A stretch of 34,085 nt of DNA from CAZFJG01 sp964410915. GTDB lineage: Bacteria; Synergistota; Synergistia; Synergistales; JAFGMB01. The notes beneath the pieces are model-generated. The model worked only from the letters and a program-made list of their open reading frames with translations. It did no database searches and had not been told where the DNA came from. Every line of letters starts with the position of its first letter. Within the stretch, counting starts at the first letter, position 1. The stretch is from assembly GCA_964410915.1 (NCBI GenBank), contig CAYPIU010000016.1, forward strand, positions 1 through 34,085, written 5' to 3'. The position numbers and the translations under genes are program-made. This document shows, piece after piece, positions 8,286-15,927 of the stretch.

Positions 8286-8397
8286 GACAGAATTTTACAA
8301 TAAAGTTAGATAATATGAAATGAAAGAGTATTGACAGAAATAGAAATGTCCTGAATGAAAGTTGTGGAATGTCATCAGACATACAGGAAGAAATTGA

Positions 8398-9048
8398 TCA
8401 GTGATTTAAAACGGGGGAAGCCAGAGTTTCCAGAACACTATAATCCTGTCCGTTGTGGAAGACAGGCTGGACGTCATTATCATTGATCGCCCTGATAAAT
8501 CCCTGGATATTCTCAATGTCTTTAGGAAATTTTGTTGCGAAGCGGCCAACTTCTTCAGGAGTATGAGCATCACTTCCTCCGAAGGAGGGCATTCCGTTTT
8601 CAGAGGCTGTTTTTAAAGCTCTCAGGTTATCTTTCGGGGAAGTCCTGCCATTAAGAACCTCTATCCCCAGTGTTTTAGAAAAGCTCGCTGTCAGATCTCC
8701 AAGGCCCCTGAATCCCGGGCGATATGGATGAGCGCTTACTGCAGCACCGCCCATTTTATGTACAAGATCGATAAGTTCTGCCGAGCTTATCGGTTTTTGG
8801 GGCATTCTGTCCAGCCCGAACACCAGAATATCTCCGTCTGTTGTGAATACTTCGATACCAGGGATGATAAGCATATGGTGAAGTCTGGAAAGATTCTCTG
8901 CGATATCATAAGTTCCTGTATTGTCATGATCAGTGAAGCACAGACCATCAAGTCCCATTGTTTTTGCGTTGTCAATGGCTTCATCAATGCTTAAAATACT
9001 GTCTCCAGGGGAAAATTCCTTTGTATGGACGTGAATATCAATAATAAT
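8398..9048 (-). CDS. PHP-domain phosphoesterase, non-standard start (ATG-TAG precedes it)
   Basis: Metal-dependent phosphoesterase of the PHP superfamily. The conserved motif I is IDIHVHTKEFSPGD, followed by FTDHDN, AVSAHPYRPGFRG and GGSDAHTPEEVG near the C-terminus, so metal ligands are present. The first ATG in the open frame (8958) would delete the HxH motif. Extending the frame upstream gives three ATT codons (9048-9040) and then an in-frame TAG at 9051-9049, directly preceded by ATG at 9054-9052. I place the start at the first ATT, 7 nt after GGTGGG. The alternative is a nonsense mutation or base error in an original ATG-AAG start. The C-terminus appears intact, about 216 aa. Confidence 0.8.
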   Translation of the reverse strand: MIIDIHVHTKEFSPGDSILSIDEAIDNAKTMGLDGLCFTDHDNTGTYDIAENLSRLHHMLIIPGIEVFTTDGDILVFGLDRMPQKPISSAELIDLVHKMGGAAVSAHPYRPGFRGLGDLTASFSKTLGIEVLNGRTSPKDNLRALKTASENGMPSFGGSDAHTPEEVGRFATKFPKDIENIQGFIRAINDNDVQPVFHNGQDYSVLETLASPVLNH

Positions 9049-9117
9049 CTACATTCCCACCAATATTTGTCAATTGAATATCATAACCAATAGTAATAAG
9101 GCTTATCATCGAAAGTT

Positions 9118-9146
9118 ATTCTATCCCTGATCGCTTATTTCTGCAA
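9118..9146 (-). promoter_or_regulatory. Sigma-70-type promoter for the PHP gene
   Basis: On the minus strand TTGCAG (9146-9141) and TAGAAT (9123-9118) are separated by 17 nt. Transcription would begin near 9111 and reach the PHP-domain gene about 60-70 nt downstream. Confidence 0.55.
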
Positions 9147-9188
9147 GTATCTTATATTCAATTTTTATTTGCAAAGTCTGTAAAAGTT

Positions 9189-9217
9189 TTGTTTCTGTGA
9201 TAGACTGATACTATCAT
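9189..9217 (+). promoter_or_regulatory. Promoter with overlapping inverted repeat, upstream of the TrpR-like gene
   Basis: TTGTTT (9189-9194), a 17-nt spacer and TATCAT (9212-9217) form a plausible promoter. A perfect TGATAG-N7-CTATCA inverted repeat (9198-9203 and 9211-9216) covers the spacer and the -10 box, as an operator would. Autoregulation by the TrpR-like product is an inference. Confidence 0.45.
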
Positions 9218-9254
9218 AAACTAACAAGTCTACCTGTCAGGAGGGGAAAGTTGC

Positions 9255-9548
9255 ATGGGGATGAAGTGGAAAGATCAAATAACTGAACAACTGGCGATGG
9301 CCTTTCTTTCTTTGAAAGAAGTTGATGAGGTTTATGCTTTTCTGGAGGATGTGGCAACTATAGGTGAAATAAGGGCATTTGCCCAGAGGCTTGAAGTGGC
9401 AAGGTTGATCGATGAGGGTTACACTTATCCGCAAATAGCACAGCAGACTGGAGCGAGTACAGCAACCATCAGCAGGGTAAAGAAATTTCTTGAGTATGGG
9501 GCAGATGGTTACAGAACTGTTCTGGACAGGATCAAAACCGATAAATAG
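9255..9548 (+). CDS. YerC/YecD-type TrpR-like DNA-binding protein
   Basis: 97-aa helix-turn-helix regulator of the TrpR superfamily. The pattern FLSLKEVDEVYAFLEDV-ATIGEIRAFAQRLEVARLIDEG, then YTYPQIAQQTGASTATISRVKKFLEYG (HTH at about 56-80), matches the YerC/YecD family known mainly from Firmicutes, whose ligand and regulon are poorly defined. GTCAGGAGGGGA lies upstream of the ATG; a second ATG two codons on is a possible start. The gene stands alone, with an inverted repeat on its promoter and an intrinsic terminator shared with the convergent stress-protein gene. Confidence 0.92.
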   Translation: MGMKWKDQITEQLAMAFLSLKEVDEVYAFLEDVATIGEIRAFAQRLEVARLIDEGYTYPQIAQQTGASTATISRVKKFLEYGADGYRTVLDRIKTDK

Positions 9549-9605
9549 ATCCTTAATAAGTGTTTTTAAATTATAAAGATCTTGAAAGATAAAAGTTATT
9601 AATAT

Positions 9606-9640
9606 AGAAGCCGGACCCCCTTTTAAAAGATCCGGCTTCT
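9606..9640. terminator. Bidirectional hairpin terminator
   Basis: A perfect 10-bp stem, AGAAGCCGGA (9606-9615) with TCCGGCTTCT (9631-9640), has a loop rich in C, T and A. It lies between the convergent TrpR-like and universal stress protein genes and can serve both, though the flanking T tracts are short. Confidence 0.7.
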
Positions 9641-9647
9641 ATATGTT

Positions 9648-10085
9648 CTATTTTCCAGGTCTATGGACAAGTACATCGCATGGGGCATGTCTTACCACCT
9701 TGGCAGCGACACTACCGATGAAGAATTCTTCCAGGTTGTTCATACCCCTGTGACCGATTAGAATTATCTCATGTCCCTCTCTCTCGGCCATTTTTACTAT
9801 CTCGGCGTAAGGAGTTCCTGTTCGAATATAGAGATTATGGGCAACTGAAAATAATTTAGTCTTTTCCACTCCTGCTCGAATCATTGCCTTAATGTCGTTC
9901 TTGACCTTTTCCTGGTCAAACCTTCCTGCAAACTCTTTGTGCAAAGGTATTTCCTGATCTCTGAATTCCATAACATGTATGAAATCCAGTTTTTCAATGT
10001 CGGTTTCTCTGGCATATTTTAAGGCAAAATCGATCAGGCTGGAGGATATTGAGCTCAAATCTATTGCTACCAGAGCTTTTTTCAT
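9648..10085 (-). CDS. Universal stress protein (UspA family), ATP-binding type
   Basis: 145-aa single-domain Usp protein. It begins MKKALVAIDLSS and keeps the nucleotide-binding signature GHRG-x9-GS in LIGHRGMNNLEEFFIGSVAAKVV, followed by HAPCDVLVHRPGK, so it should bind ATP like MJ0577-type members. The start at 10085 is set by AAGGGAGG 8-9 nt upstream; the ATG at 10103 overlaps that site. It is a paralogue of the next gene upstream on the same strand, the two being separated by about 30 nt and probably co-transcribed. Confidence 0.93.
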   Translation of the reverse strand: MKKALVAIDLSSISSSLIDFALKYARETDIEKLDFIHVMEFRDQEIPLHKEFAGRFDQEKVKNDIKAMIRAGVEKTKLFSVAHNLYIRTGTPYAEIVKMAEREGHEIILIGHRGMNNLEEFFIGSVAAKVVRHAPCDVLVHRPGK

Positions 10086-10117
10086 CGTCCAACCTCCCTT
10101 CATTCAGCGAGCATCAT

Positions 10118-10558
10118 TTATTCCTCTTTTGGTCTATGGACAAGTACATCACAGGGTGCATGTCTTACTACTTTTGCTGCAACACTCCCGATGAAGAACC
10201 TTTCAATATTACTCAGTCCTCTGTGTCCTATCAGAATAAGCTCGTAATTCTGTTTTTCGGCTGTTTCGACAATTTCTGCGTAAGGAGTGCCTTCCTTAAG
10301 TATTAATTCATGATCAACTGTGGAGACTTTTGAATCCTTAAGTCCTGTTTCGATCATTTCATCAAGTTCTTTTCTTACTTTTTCCTCGTCGAGATGGGGG
10401 GCAAAATCAACATATCCTGGAACTGCGATGTCCTTGTATGTCATTACATGGATGAAATCTACTTTGTCAATTCCAACCTGATGGGCATATGTCATTGAAT
10501 AACTGATAAGAGACTGGCTGATATCACTGTGGTCAATGGCTACAAGCGCTTTTCGCAT
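10118..10558 (-). CDS. Universal stress protein (UspA family), tandem paralogue
   Basis: 146-aa Usp protein beginning MRKALVAIDHSDISQS with the same ATP-binding signature, GHRG-x9-GS in LIGHRGLSNIERFFIGSVAAKVV. It resembles the adjacent downstream gene along its whole length, including the identical run SVAAKVVRHAPCDVLVHRP, so the pair arose by tandem duplication and could form heterodimers. AAAAGGAG precedes the ATG. It is divergent from the Rrf2 regulator. Confidence 0.93.
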   Translation of the reverse strand: MRKALVAIDHSDISQSLISYSMTYAHQVGIDKVDFIHVMTYKDIAVPGYVDFAPHLDEEKVRKELDEMIETGLKDSKVSTVDHELILKEGTPYAEIVETAEKQNYELILIGHRGLSNIERFFIGSVAAKVVRHAPCDVLVHRPKEE

Positions 10559-10651
10559 CCAAACTTCACTCCTTTTCTCTAATGATAATCTAACTTTATA
10601 CCTAATTATATCACCTGTTGGCCGGTTTCTGAAGCCCAGGTATTTTGCCCT

Positions 10652-10683
10652 TTGACAAAAAGGTATTCTGGTACTAATATACC
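10652..10683 (+). promoter_or_regulatory. Strong promoter with candidate Rrf2 operator
   Basis: TTGACA (10652-10657), a 17-nt spacer and TAATAT (10675-10680) make a near-consensus sigma-70 promoter for the Rrf2 gene. An inverted repeat GGTAT-N12-ATACC (10662-10666 and 10679-10683) spans the spacer and -10 box. Repression by the downstream Rrf2 protein binding here is inferred from position only. Confidence 0.65.
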
Positions 10684-10716
10684 TAAATAAGAATCAGTTC
10701 GAATGGAGGATTTGAA

Positions 10717-11130
10717 ATGAGTCATCTGGTAAATATATCTGAAGCGCTGTCACTTGCTCTGCACGGAATGGGGTTAATAGCTCAGGCAGGAAAAAAATTA
10801 AGTATCAGAGAGATAGCCAGTCAGACAAATTCCTCCGAGGCTCATCTTTCAAAAGTTTTCCAGAGGCTTGCAAGATCAGGGCTTGTAATTGCAACACGAG
10901 GTCCTAAAGGCGGTTTTGAGCTTTCAAGGTTTCCTTCCCGGATCACACTTTATGATATATACATATCTATCGAGGGGGATGTACTCAAATCTGAATGTAT
11001 CTTACATGGAATAAAGTGTCCTTTTAAGCAGTGCCTGTTTGGCGGAATGCTCAGGAGAATAAACGAAGATTTCATTGAACATTTTGTATCGCATACACTT
11101 GAAGATCTTGTTAATGGAGACATGGTGTAA
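10717..11130 (+). CDS. Rrf2-family transcriptional regulator with Fe-S cysteines
   Basis: 137-aa winged-helix regulator. The N-terminal part has the Rrf2 HTH (KLSIREIASQTNSSEAHLSKVFQRLARSGLV, then TRGPKGGFEL as the wing). Three cysteines, C94-x6-C101-x4-C106, occupy the region that holds a [2Fe-2S] or [4Fe-4S] cluster in IscR/NsrR, so a redox or NO-sensing role is likely. GGAGGA precedes the ATG. It heads a cluster with a ferredoxin-type protein and a cupin. Confidence 0.92.
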   Translation: MSHLVNISEALSLALHGMGLIAQAGKKLSIREIASQTNSSEAHLSKVFQRLARSGLVIATRGPKGGFELSRFPSRITLYDIYISIEGDVLKSECILHGIKCPFKQCLFGGMLRRINEDFIEHFVSHTLEDLVNGDMV

Positions 11131-11158
11131 CCATGAGAGCAGAAGGAGAGTTAATTAA

Positions 11159-11929
11159 ATGAGAATTGAGAGACAGATAATAAAGATCGATGAGGATAAG
11201 TGTGATGGATGTGGACAATGCGCAGAAGCTTGTCACGAAGGTGCGATCCAGATTGTCGACGGCAAGGCCAGGCTGATAGGTGATTCATATTGCGATGGAC
11301 TTGGTGATTGCATTGGAGAATGCCCCAGGGGGGCAATATCCTTTGAGATTAGACAGGCAGATCCTTACGATGAGGAAGTGGTAAAGGGAAGTTCACGTTG
11401 TGAGGAGGGGACTAATTCCAGCTGCCCTGGTTCCATTTTGGTGGATATGAAAAATAGTAATACAGTCACATCAGATGACACTTCTGTTAAAGAGAATATG
11501 TTATTTGACCAAAGTCTTGTGAACTGGCCGATCCAGCTGAAATTATTGCCCGAAAATGCTTCATTCCTTAAAAATAGTTCCCTTGTAATGGGGGCTGACT
11601 GTACTGCTTTTGCATACCAGGGTTTCCTTGGGGAATTTCTGTCTGGAGAAAATAAAGTTTGTGTGATTGGTTGTCCAAAGCTTGATGACAGCCAATTCTA
11701 CAGGGAAAAGCTTGCGAGGATCATCGGTTTTAATGAAATCTCTTCTATAACTGTTGTTTTCATGGAAGTACCCTGTTGTGGAGGTATGGTAAACCTCGTC
11801 AAAGATGCTATAGAGGAGAATGCTTCAGATACTGATCTTCGTCTTGTCAAAATAGGAATAAAGGGGAATAAAATCAAAGAAGAAATTATCTGTTACAGAT
11901 TCAGAGAAAAAGCTGGTTACAATGAATAG
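11159..11929 (+). CDS. 4Fe-4S ferredoxin-domain protein
   Basis: 256-aa protein. The N-terminus holds two iron-sulfur motifs: C15-x2-C18-x2-C21-x3-C25 (CDGCGQCAEAC), and C45-x5-C51-x3-C55-P, the latter with an expanded spacing. A low-complexity linker (about 70-120) leads to a C-terminal domain with further cysteines (GADCTAF, VIGCPKLDD, VPCCGGM) that could bind metal or another cluster. This architecture is seen in anaerobes next to Rrf2 regulators, often with hydroxylamine reductase; no hcp gene is present here. The gene follows the regulator by 28 nt with a GAAGGAGAG site. Confidence 0.88.
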   Translation: MRIERQIIKIDEDKCDGCGQCAEACHEGAIQIVDGKARLIGDSYCDGLGDCIGECPRGAISFEIRQADPYDEEVVKGSSRCEEGTNSSCPGSILVDMKNSNTVTSDDTSVKENMLFDQSLVNWPIQLKLLPENASFLKNSSLVMGADCTAFAYQGFLGEFLSGENKVCVIGCPKLDDSQFYREKLARIIGFNEISSITVVFMEVPCCGGMVNLVKDAIEENASDTDLRLVKIGIKGNKIKEEIICYRFREKAGYNE

Positions 11930-12018
11930 TTAGATGTTAGACTGCATTTCTTTAGTAAGTCAGCAGTGGTTGATCCTGGAATAATTGATAAGAAGATCTG
12001 CAGGGAAGGATGAGAGGC

Positions 12019-12348
12019 ATGGAAAAATATTCAGATATCAGAGGCTGTCAGTTTTTACCCGAAGAGCTTGTTTCGTATCAGGAAGGTTCAGTCGTAAGTC
12101 GTACCCTGATCGAACAGAATGGAGGAACTATTACTGTATTTGCATTTGACAGCGGTCAGGCCTTAAGTGAGCATATGGCACCTTACGAGGCATTTGTCCA
12201 GATTATAGACGGTGAGGCGGAAATAATCATAGATGGCCAGCCAAATGCGGTAAGTCGGGGATCATTTTTAATAATGCCTGCAAATGTACCTCATTCTGTT
12301 AGGGCAAATGAAAGGTTCAAGATGATATTGACAATGGTAAGGGGATAA
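12019..12348 (+). CDS. Small cupin-domain protein
   Basis: 109-aa single cupin barrel. Metal-ligand positions are plausible: SEHMAPYEAFVQIIDGEAEIIIDG carries the first His motif, and MPANVPHSVRA the second. Similar small cupins accompany Rrf2 or ferredoxin genes in anaerobes, with no assigned reaction. I take ATG at 12019 because AGGGAAGGA lies 8-9 nt upstream; the ATG at 12010 overlaps that site. It is about 90 nt downstream of the ferredoxin gene. Confidence 0.85.
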   Translation: MEKYSDIRGCQFLPEELVSYQEGSVVSRTLIEQNGGTITVFAFDSGQALSEHMAPYEAFVQIIDGEAEIIIDGQPNAVSRGSFLIMPANVPHSVRANERFKMILTMVRG

Positions 12349-12481
12349 ATATAGAAGATATCTCTGAAATCCAGCTTGAAAAACTGGTCCATAAAAGCTT
12401 TTCTCAATATGACTGACTTTCAAAAAATTAAGGCCCAATTCTGATAAGATCTTTTGTAATGAGAAAGAATAGTAATTTGAG

Positions 12482-12530
12482 AAAATAAAGCGATCCCGGA
12501 ATTCTCTTAATTCCGGGATCGCTTTATTTT
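12482..12530. terminator. Long perfect bidirectional terminator hairpin
   Basis: Arms of 22 nt (12482-12503 and 12509-12530) are exactly complementary around a CTCTT loop, with A-rich and T-rich ends giving U tracts on both strands. It lies downstream of the cupin gene on the plus strand and downstream of the small peptide gene on the minus strand, supporting both as real transcription units. Confidence 0.9.
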
Positions 12531-12567
12531 ATTTCCCCAGCCTGGAGATTATTGAATCAATGATGAA

Positions 12568-12663
12568 TCAGCCGGTACATGCCTTTTCTTCCTTCTTTGT
12601 TTTTTTAGTGTCCTTGGTAGTTTCTTTAACCTTGGATCTTTCGTCATTTTTGAGATCTTTCAT
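12568..12663 (-). CDS. 31-aa lysine-rich peptide ending KACTG
   Basis: A short open frame of 31 codons, too small for usual gene callers. The start has a very strong ribosome site (CAGGAGGTGTTGCTG before the ATG). The peptide begins MKDLKNDERSK, is dominated by Lys, Glu, Asp and Thr, has no hydrophobic segment, and ends with a single cysteine in KACTG. A perfect palindrome CCCTATAGGG lies just upstream (12683-12692) and the 22-bp terminator lies 38 nt downstream, which together look like a monocistronic unit. I do not recognise the family; a soluble disordered small protein, a metal- or thiol-active peptide, or a modified peptide are open options. Confidence 0.6.
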   Translation of the reverse strand: MKDLKNDERSKVKETTKDTKKTKKEEKACTG

Positions 12664-12682
12664 CAGCAACACCTCCTGTTAC

Positions 12683-12692
12683 CCCTATAGGG
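12683..12692. promoter_or_regulatory. CCCTATAGGG palindrome upstream of the small peptide gene
   Basis: A perfect 10-bp palindrome lies about 20 nt before the ATG of the 31-aa peptide, on the leader side of its ribosome site. It could be an operator or a small leader hairpin; function is unknown. Confidence 0.3.
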
Positions 12693-12800
12693 TATAACGA
12701 ACGCAAGATAATTGCAAGTTATGAGATCTTGTTCCTGATAAAGATGTTATGATCTGTTCTACGGGATATTGTGTTTTATTTCAGATAAGGAGATGTTCTT

Positions 12801-13583
12801 TTGGGGGATTTTCAGATCGAAAAGATAATCGAAGTTGCAGGTTCAGCAGCAGATATTATTCTGAAGGAGCCTGATCCGATAATAGCAAGAAGACGGTCCT
12901 CATCAGATTACACAACTGCGACGGATCTTGAAGTAGAGGAATATATCTGTTCAAGACTCGAAAAACTGGTTCCTGAAGCGGAGATAATAGCAGAAGAATC
13001 TATCGGTACAGGTATTACCAGTCACTGTAACGGGCCAGCGTTTATTGTCGATCCAATAGATGGGACGATAAACTTTTTTCATGATTATAAAGCGTCAGCT
13101 ATATCAATAGCTTACATGGAAAATGGTAAACTGCTTCATGGTGTTGTGCTTGATCCTTACAAAAAAGAGGTTTTCTCGGCGACACGTGGAAAAGGGGCTT
13201 TCCTGAATGGTGAGCCCATATATGTTTCAAAAGTTTCTGAAATGAAAGATGCTCTGTCAGGTTTTGGAACTTCTCCCTACAATAAAAAAGAAGGTCTTAA
13301 GATGCTTGCTTCTGCTTCAAGGGTTTATGAATCCTGCCAGGATATCAGGCGTCTTGGTGCTGCTGCCCTTGATCTCGTTCATGTAGCATGCGGTAGACTC
13401 GATCTTTTTTTTGAGACAGGGCTGAAACCATGGGATTTTTATGCGGGGATGTTGATAATCCAGGAAGCCGGTGGTTTATGTTCAGATTGGGCTGGACAGC
13501 CGGTAGAGGGAATGGCTGCTTCAGATATCTGCGCGAGCAATGGTATCCTTCATCCCTTGATTCTCCGCTTGCTTTATTCCTGA
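12801..13583 (+). CDS. Inositol monophosphatase family protein
   Basis: 260-aa Mg/Li-sensitive sugar-phosphatase-fold protein. The metal-binding signatures are present: EE at 65-66 in IIAEESIG, DPIDGTINFFHDY (D84, D87) and, near the C-terminus, KPWDFYAGMLIIQEAGG. It may hydrolyse inositol phosphate, fructose-1,6-bisphosphate, NADP or PAP; the sequence alone does not decide. The start is TTG at 12801 after AAGGAGATG; the nearby ATG is out of frame. It is a single gene between the small peptide gene (divergent) and the diguanylate cyclase. Confidence 0.92.
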   Translation: MGDFQIEKIIEVAGSAADIILKEPDPIIARRRSSSDYTTATDLEVEEYICSRLEKLVPEAEIIAEESIGTGITSHCNGPAFIVDPIDGTINFFHDYKASAISIAYMENGKLLHGVVLDPYKKEVFSATRGKGAFLNGEPIYVSKVSEMKDALSGFGTSPYNKKEGLKMLASASRVYESCQDIRRLGAAALDLVHVACGRLDLFFETGLKPWDFYAGMLIIQEAGGLCSDWAGQPVEGMAASDICASNGILHPLILRLLYS

Positions 13584-13737
13584 AAAGATCTTTTGTAAGA
13601 TCATATTACTATCAACTTAATGTAATGTTATAATTATGAGAACTGGATATAATAATTAGCGTTAATCTTTACCTCATCCCGTCGTAAAAAATACGGTATT
13701 TTCCAGCGGATCAATATTTTTTATAAGAGGTGTAAAG

Positions 13738-15681
13738 TTGGTTTTGAAAAGCAATAACAAGACAGCCTCTTCAAATGAACCAGAGAAACTGAAACTTACC
13801 GAACTTGTCGAAGTCGGGGATCTGCAGAAACTTCAGGACTTTTTCTCAAAAAGTCATGATGTTGCTGCTGTTCTTATGGATCCTGAAGGTAATCCTGTTA
13901 CCAGGAGCAGCAATTACTCTGATTTCTGCAGGATCGTTCGTTCGTCTTCCCTTGGCACAGAATCCTGTTCAAAGGTATCAGATCCTGAAGTCAGTACACA
14001 AACATTAGTGGAACCCCGGATCTATTCCTGTCCTAATTTCCCTGACATGATGATCGGTGTTGTTCCTTTAACAGTGAAGGGGCAGTACCTGGCCGACTGG
14101 CATGTCGGGCAGGTCATTGTAAAAGCTCTTGACGAAGGAGAAATACGCAGATTTGCCAGGTATGCAGGTCTTGATGAAGAAGAGCTTTTTAAAGCTTCCC
14201 GGACACTCATAAAGATGACAAGGCCCGAATTTGAGAAAGTCCTTCATTTCCTTGAATTATTGACATTCCAGGTCACTTTGCTTGCGCTTCAGAATCTTGA
14301 ACAGAAAAAGCTTATTTTTGAGAGGGACAAGGCTGAAAATGCCCTCAGGCAAAGTGAACAACGCCTGAATCTCGCTCTTTCAAGCGCAGGCCTTGCATTG
14401 TGGGACTGGAACATAAGTACAGGAGATCTTCACATAAACAGGCGATGGGCTGAAATGCTGGAATACAGGCCTGAGGAAATAACTCCGGTATTTAACTCCT
14501 GGAAAGACCTGATCCATCCGGGTGACATTTCGGGAGTTATGAGTCTTCTCTATTCTCATCTCAAGGGAGAGGTTTCGTTCTTTGATGTTGAATACCGTAT
14601 GAAAACAGGTCTCGGCAAGTGGAAATGGATTCACGACAAAGGACGCGTCGTTGAATGGGAAAACAATGGCAATCCGTTGAGAATGGTTGGCACACATATA
14701 GATATCAGTGAGCGTAAAGCAGCCGAGTTTGAGCTCCACAACAAATCTCAGGAACAGAATATCCTCCTGGATAATATTGATGTACAGGTCTGGTATATGA
14801 AAGATTGTGAGCATTTCGGGATGGTCAATCTCGCATTTGCGGAGTTCTTAGGTCTCAACCGGTCCGAAATACAGGGACACAGCATTTTTGAGGTATATGG
14901 AACACATGCGGAAACTATGGCCAATCATAACCGTGAGGTTATCAAGTCTGGGCGCATGCTGAAAACGGAAGAATGGTTCAAGGATAAAGATGGAAATGAC
15001 AGATTGTTTTCCATCACCCGTTTTCCGAAGCTTGATGGTCAGCAAAAGGTTGAATTTATTATATGCACGGCTACAGATATCACAGAAAGAAGAGAATATG
15101 AAACAAAACTCGCGTTTATGGCTTCTCATGACCCTCTTACAGGTTTATATAACAGGCATTCCCTGGAACAGATCCTTGAAAGGGAGGCGGGAAGATCCAA
15201 GAGATATAATCACAGTATGGAATTCCTTATGATGGATATAAACAGGTTTAAAGAGATCAATGATAAATTTGGTCATCAGACTGGCGACAAGGTTCTTGTT
15301 GCTGTTGCCTCTATTCTTGAAAATGAGGTAAGGGAATGTGATCTTGTGCTCCGTTACGGGGGAGACGAATTCCTTGTTATCCTTCCAGAAACAAGCGGGC
15401 AGACCGCTGTTCTTAAAGAAAGGATACTTGGATCTCTTCAGAGATGGAATGAGAGCAATAATATCCTTACATTTCCCCTCAGGCTTTCAATTGGTTGCGC
15501 TCACTGGGAGCCAGGCAGTCCTAATTCAATAGAGGATACTCTTGCCGAGGCTGACAGGTTAATGTATGTTGAAAAAAATGGTGGAACCCTTCCAGACAGG
15601 CCTTTCCTGAATCTTATCTCCGATTCAGAAAAACTCGGGACATACCGTAGAATAAATTCTTTTCCAGGTAAACAGAACTGA
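13738..15681 (+). CDS. Diguanylate cyclase with PocR, two PAS and GGDEF domains
   Basis: 647-aa soluble signalling protein making cyclic di-GMP. The N-terminal ~20-190 matches the PocR ligand-binding domain (LTELVEVGDLQKLQDFF, conserved C64, C77 and C98, WHVGQV). Two PAS domains follow (about 205-330, with WKWIHDKGRVVEW, and 335-455). GGDEF is at 541-545 with metal-binding D500, N508 and D517 (GHQTGD, the canonical c-di-GMP form). An inhibitory RxxD site (R532-D535) lies five residues before GGDEF, so product feedback is expected. The start is TTG after AAGAGGTG. No transmembrane helix is evident. The ligand sensed by PocR is unknown. Confidence 0.93.
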   Translation: MVLKSNNKTASSNEPEKLKLTELVEVGDLQKLQDFFSKSHDVAAVLMDPEGNPVTRSSNYSDFCRIVRSSSLGTESCSKVSDPEVSTQTLVEPRIYSCPNFPDMMIGVVPLTVKGQYLADWHVGQVIVKALDEGEIRRFARYAGLDEEELFKASRTLIKMTRPEFEKVLHFLELLTFQVTLLALQNLEQKKLIFERDKAENALRQSEQRLNLALSSAGLALWDWNISTGDLHINRRWAEMLEYRPEEITPVFNSWKDLIHPGDISGVMSLLYSHLKGEVSFFDVEYRMKTGLGKWKWIHDKGRVVEWENNGNPLRMVGTHIDISERKAAEFELHNKSQEQNILLDNIDVQVWYMKDCEHFGMVNLAFAEFLGLNRSEIQGHSIFEVYGTHAETMANHNREVIKSGRMLKTEEWFKDKDGNDRLFSITRFPKLDGQQKVEFIICTATDITERREYETKLAFMASHDPLTGLYNRHSLEQILEREAGRSKRYNHSMEFLMMDINRFKEINDKFGHQTGDKVLVAVASILENEVRECDLVLRYGGDEFLVILPETSGQTAVLKERILGSLQRWNESNNILTFPLRLSIGCAHWEPGSPNSIEDTLAEADRLMYVEKNGGTLPDRPFLNLISDSEKLGTYRRINSFPGKQN

Positions 15682-15856
15682 GGTCACTTCAACCAGGTAA
15701 AACTGGTCAGGTAATATTTCAGTAAAAAGTTGACTCATTCCAGCATTTGATATTCAAGGGCACAATGGAATATTGATTGGCATAATTTGCCCTGATTTAA
15801 CTTTTGTCACTTTTGTCAGAGGTGGCTAATGTTCAAGCTGGTGGCCGGCCATTGAT

Positions 15857-15921
15857 ACTGTTACGTAAGGGTAACAGTGACGGTAAAAATACTTGACAAA
15901 GACATTCAAAAGAATTAGTAT
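15857..15921 (+). promoter_or_regulatory. Orphan promoter with upstream inverted repeat
   Basis: TTGACA (15893-15898), 17 nt and TAGTAT (15916-15921) form a near-consensus promoter not followed by an open frame. A perfect 8-bp inverted repeat ACTGTTAC-N6-GTAACAGT (15857-15864 and 15871-15878) sits 14 nt before the -35 box, where an activator or repressor could bind. Confidence 0.5.
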
Positions 15922-15927
15922 CATTCA

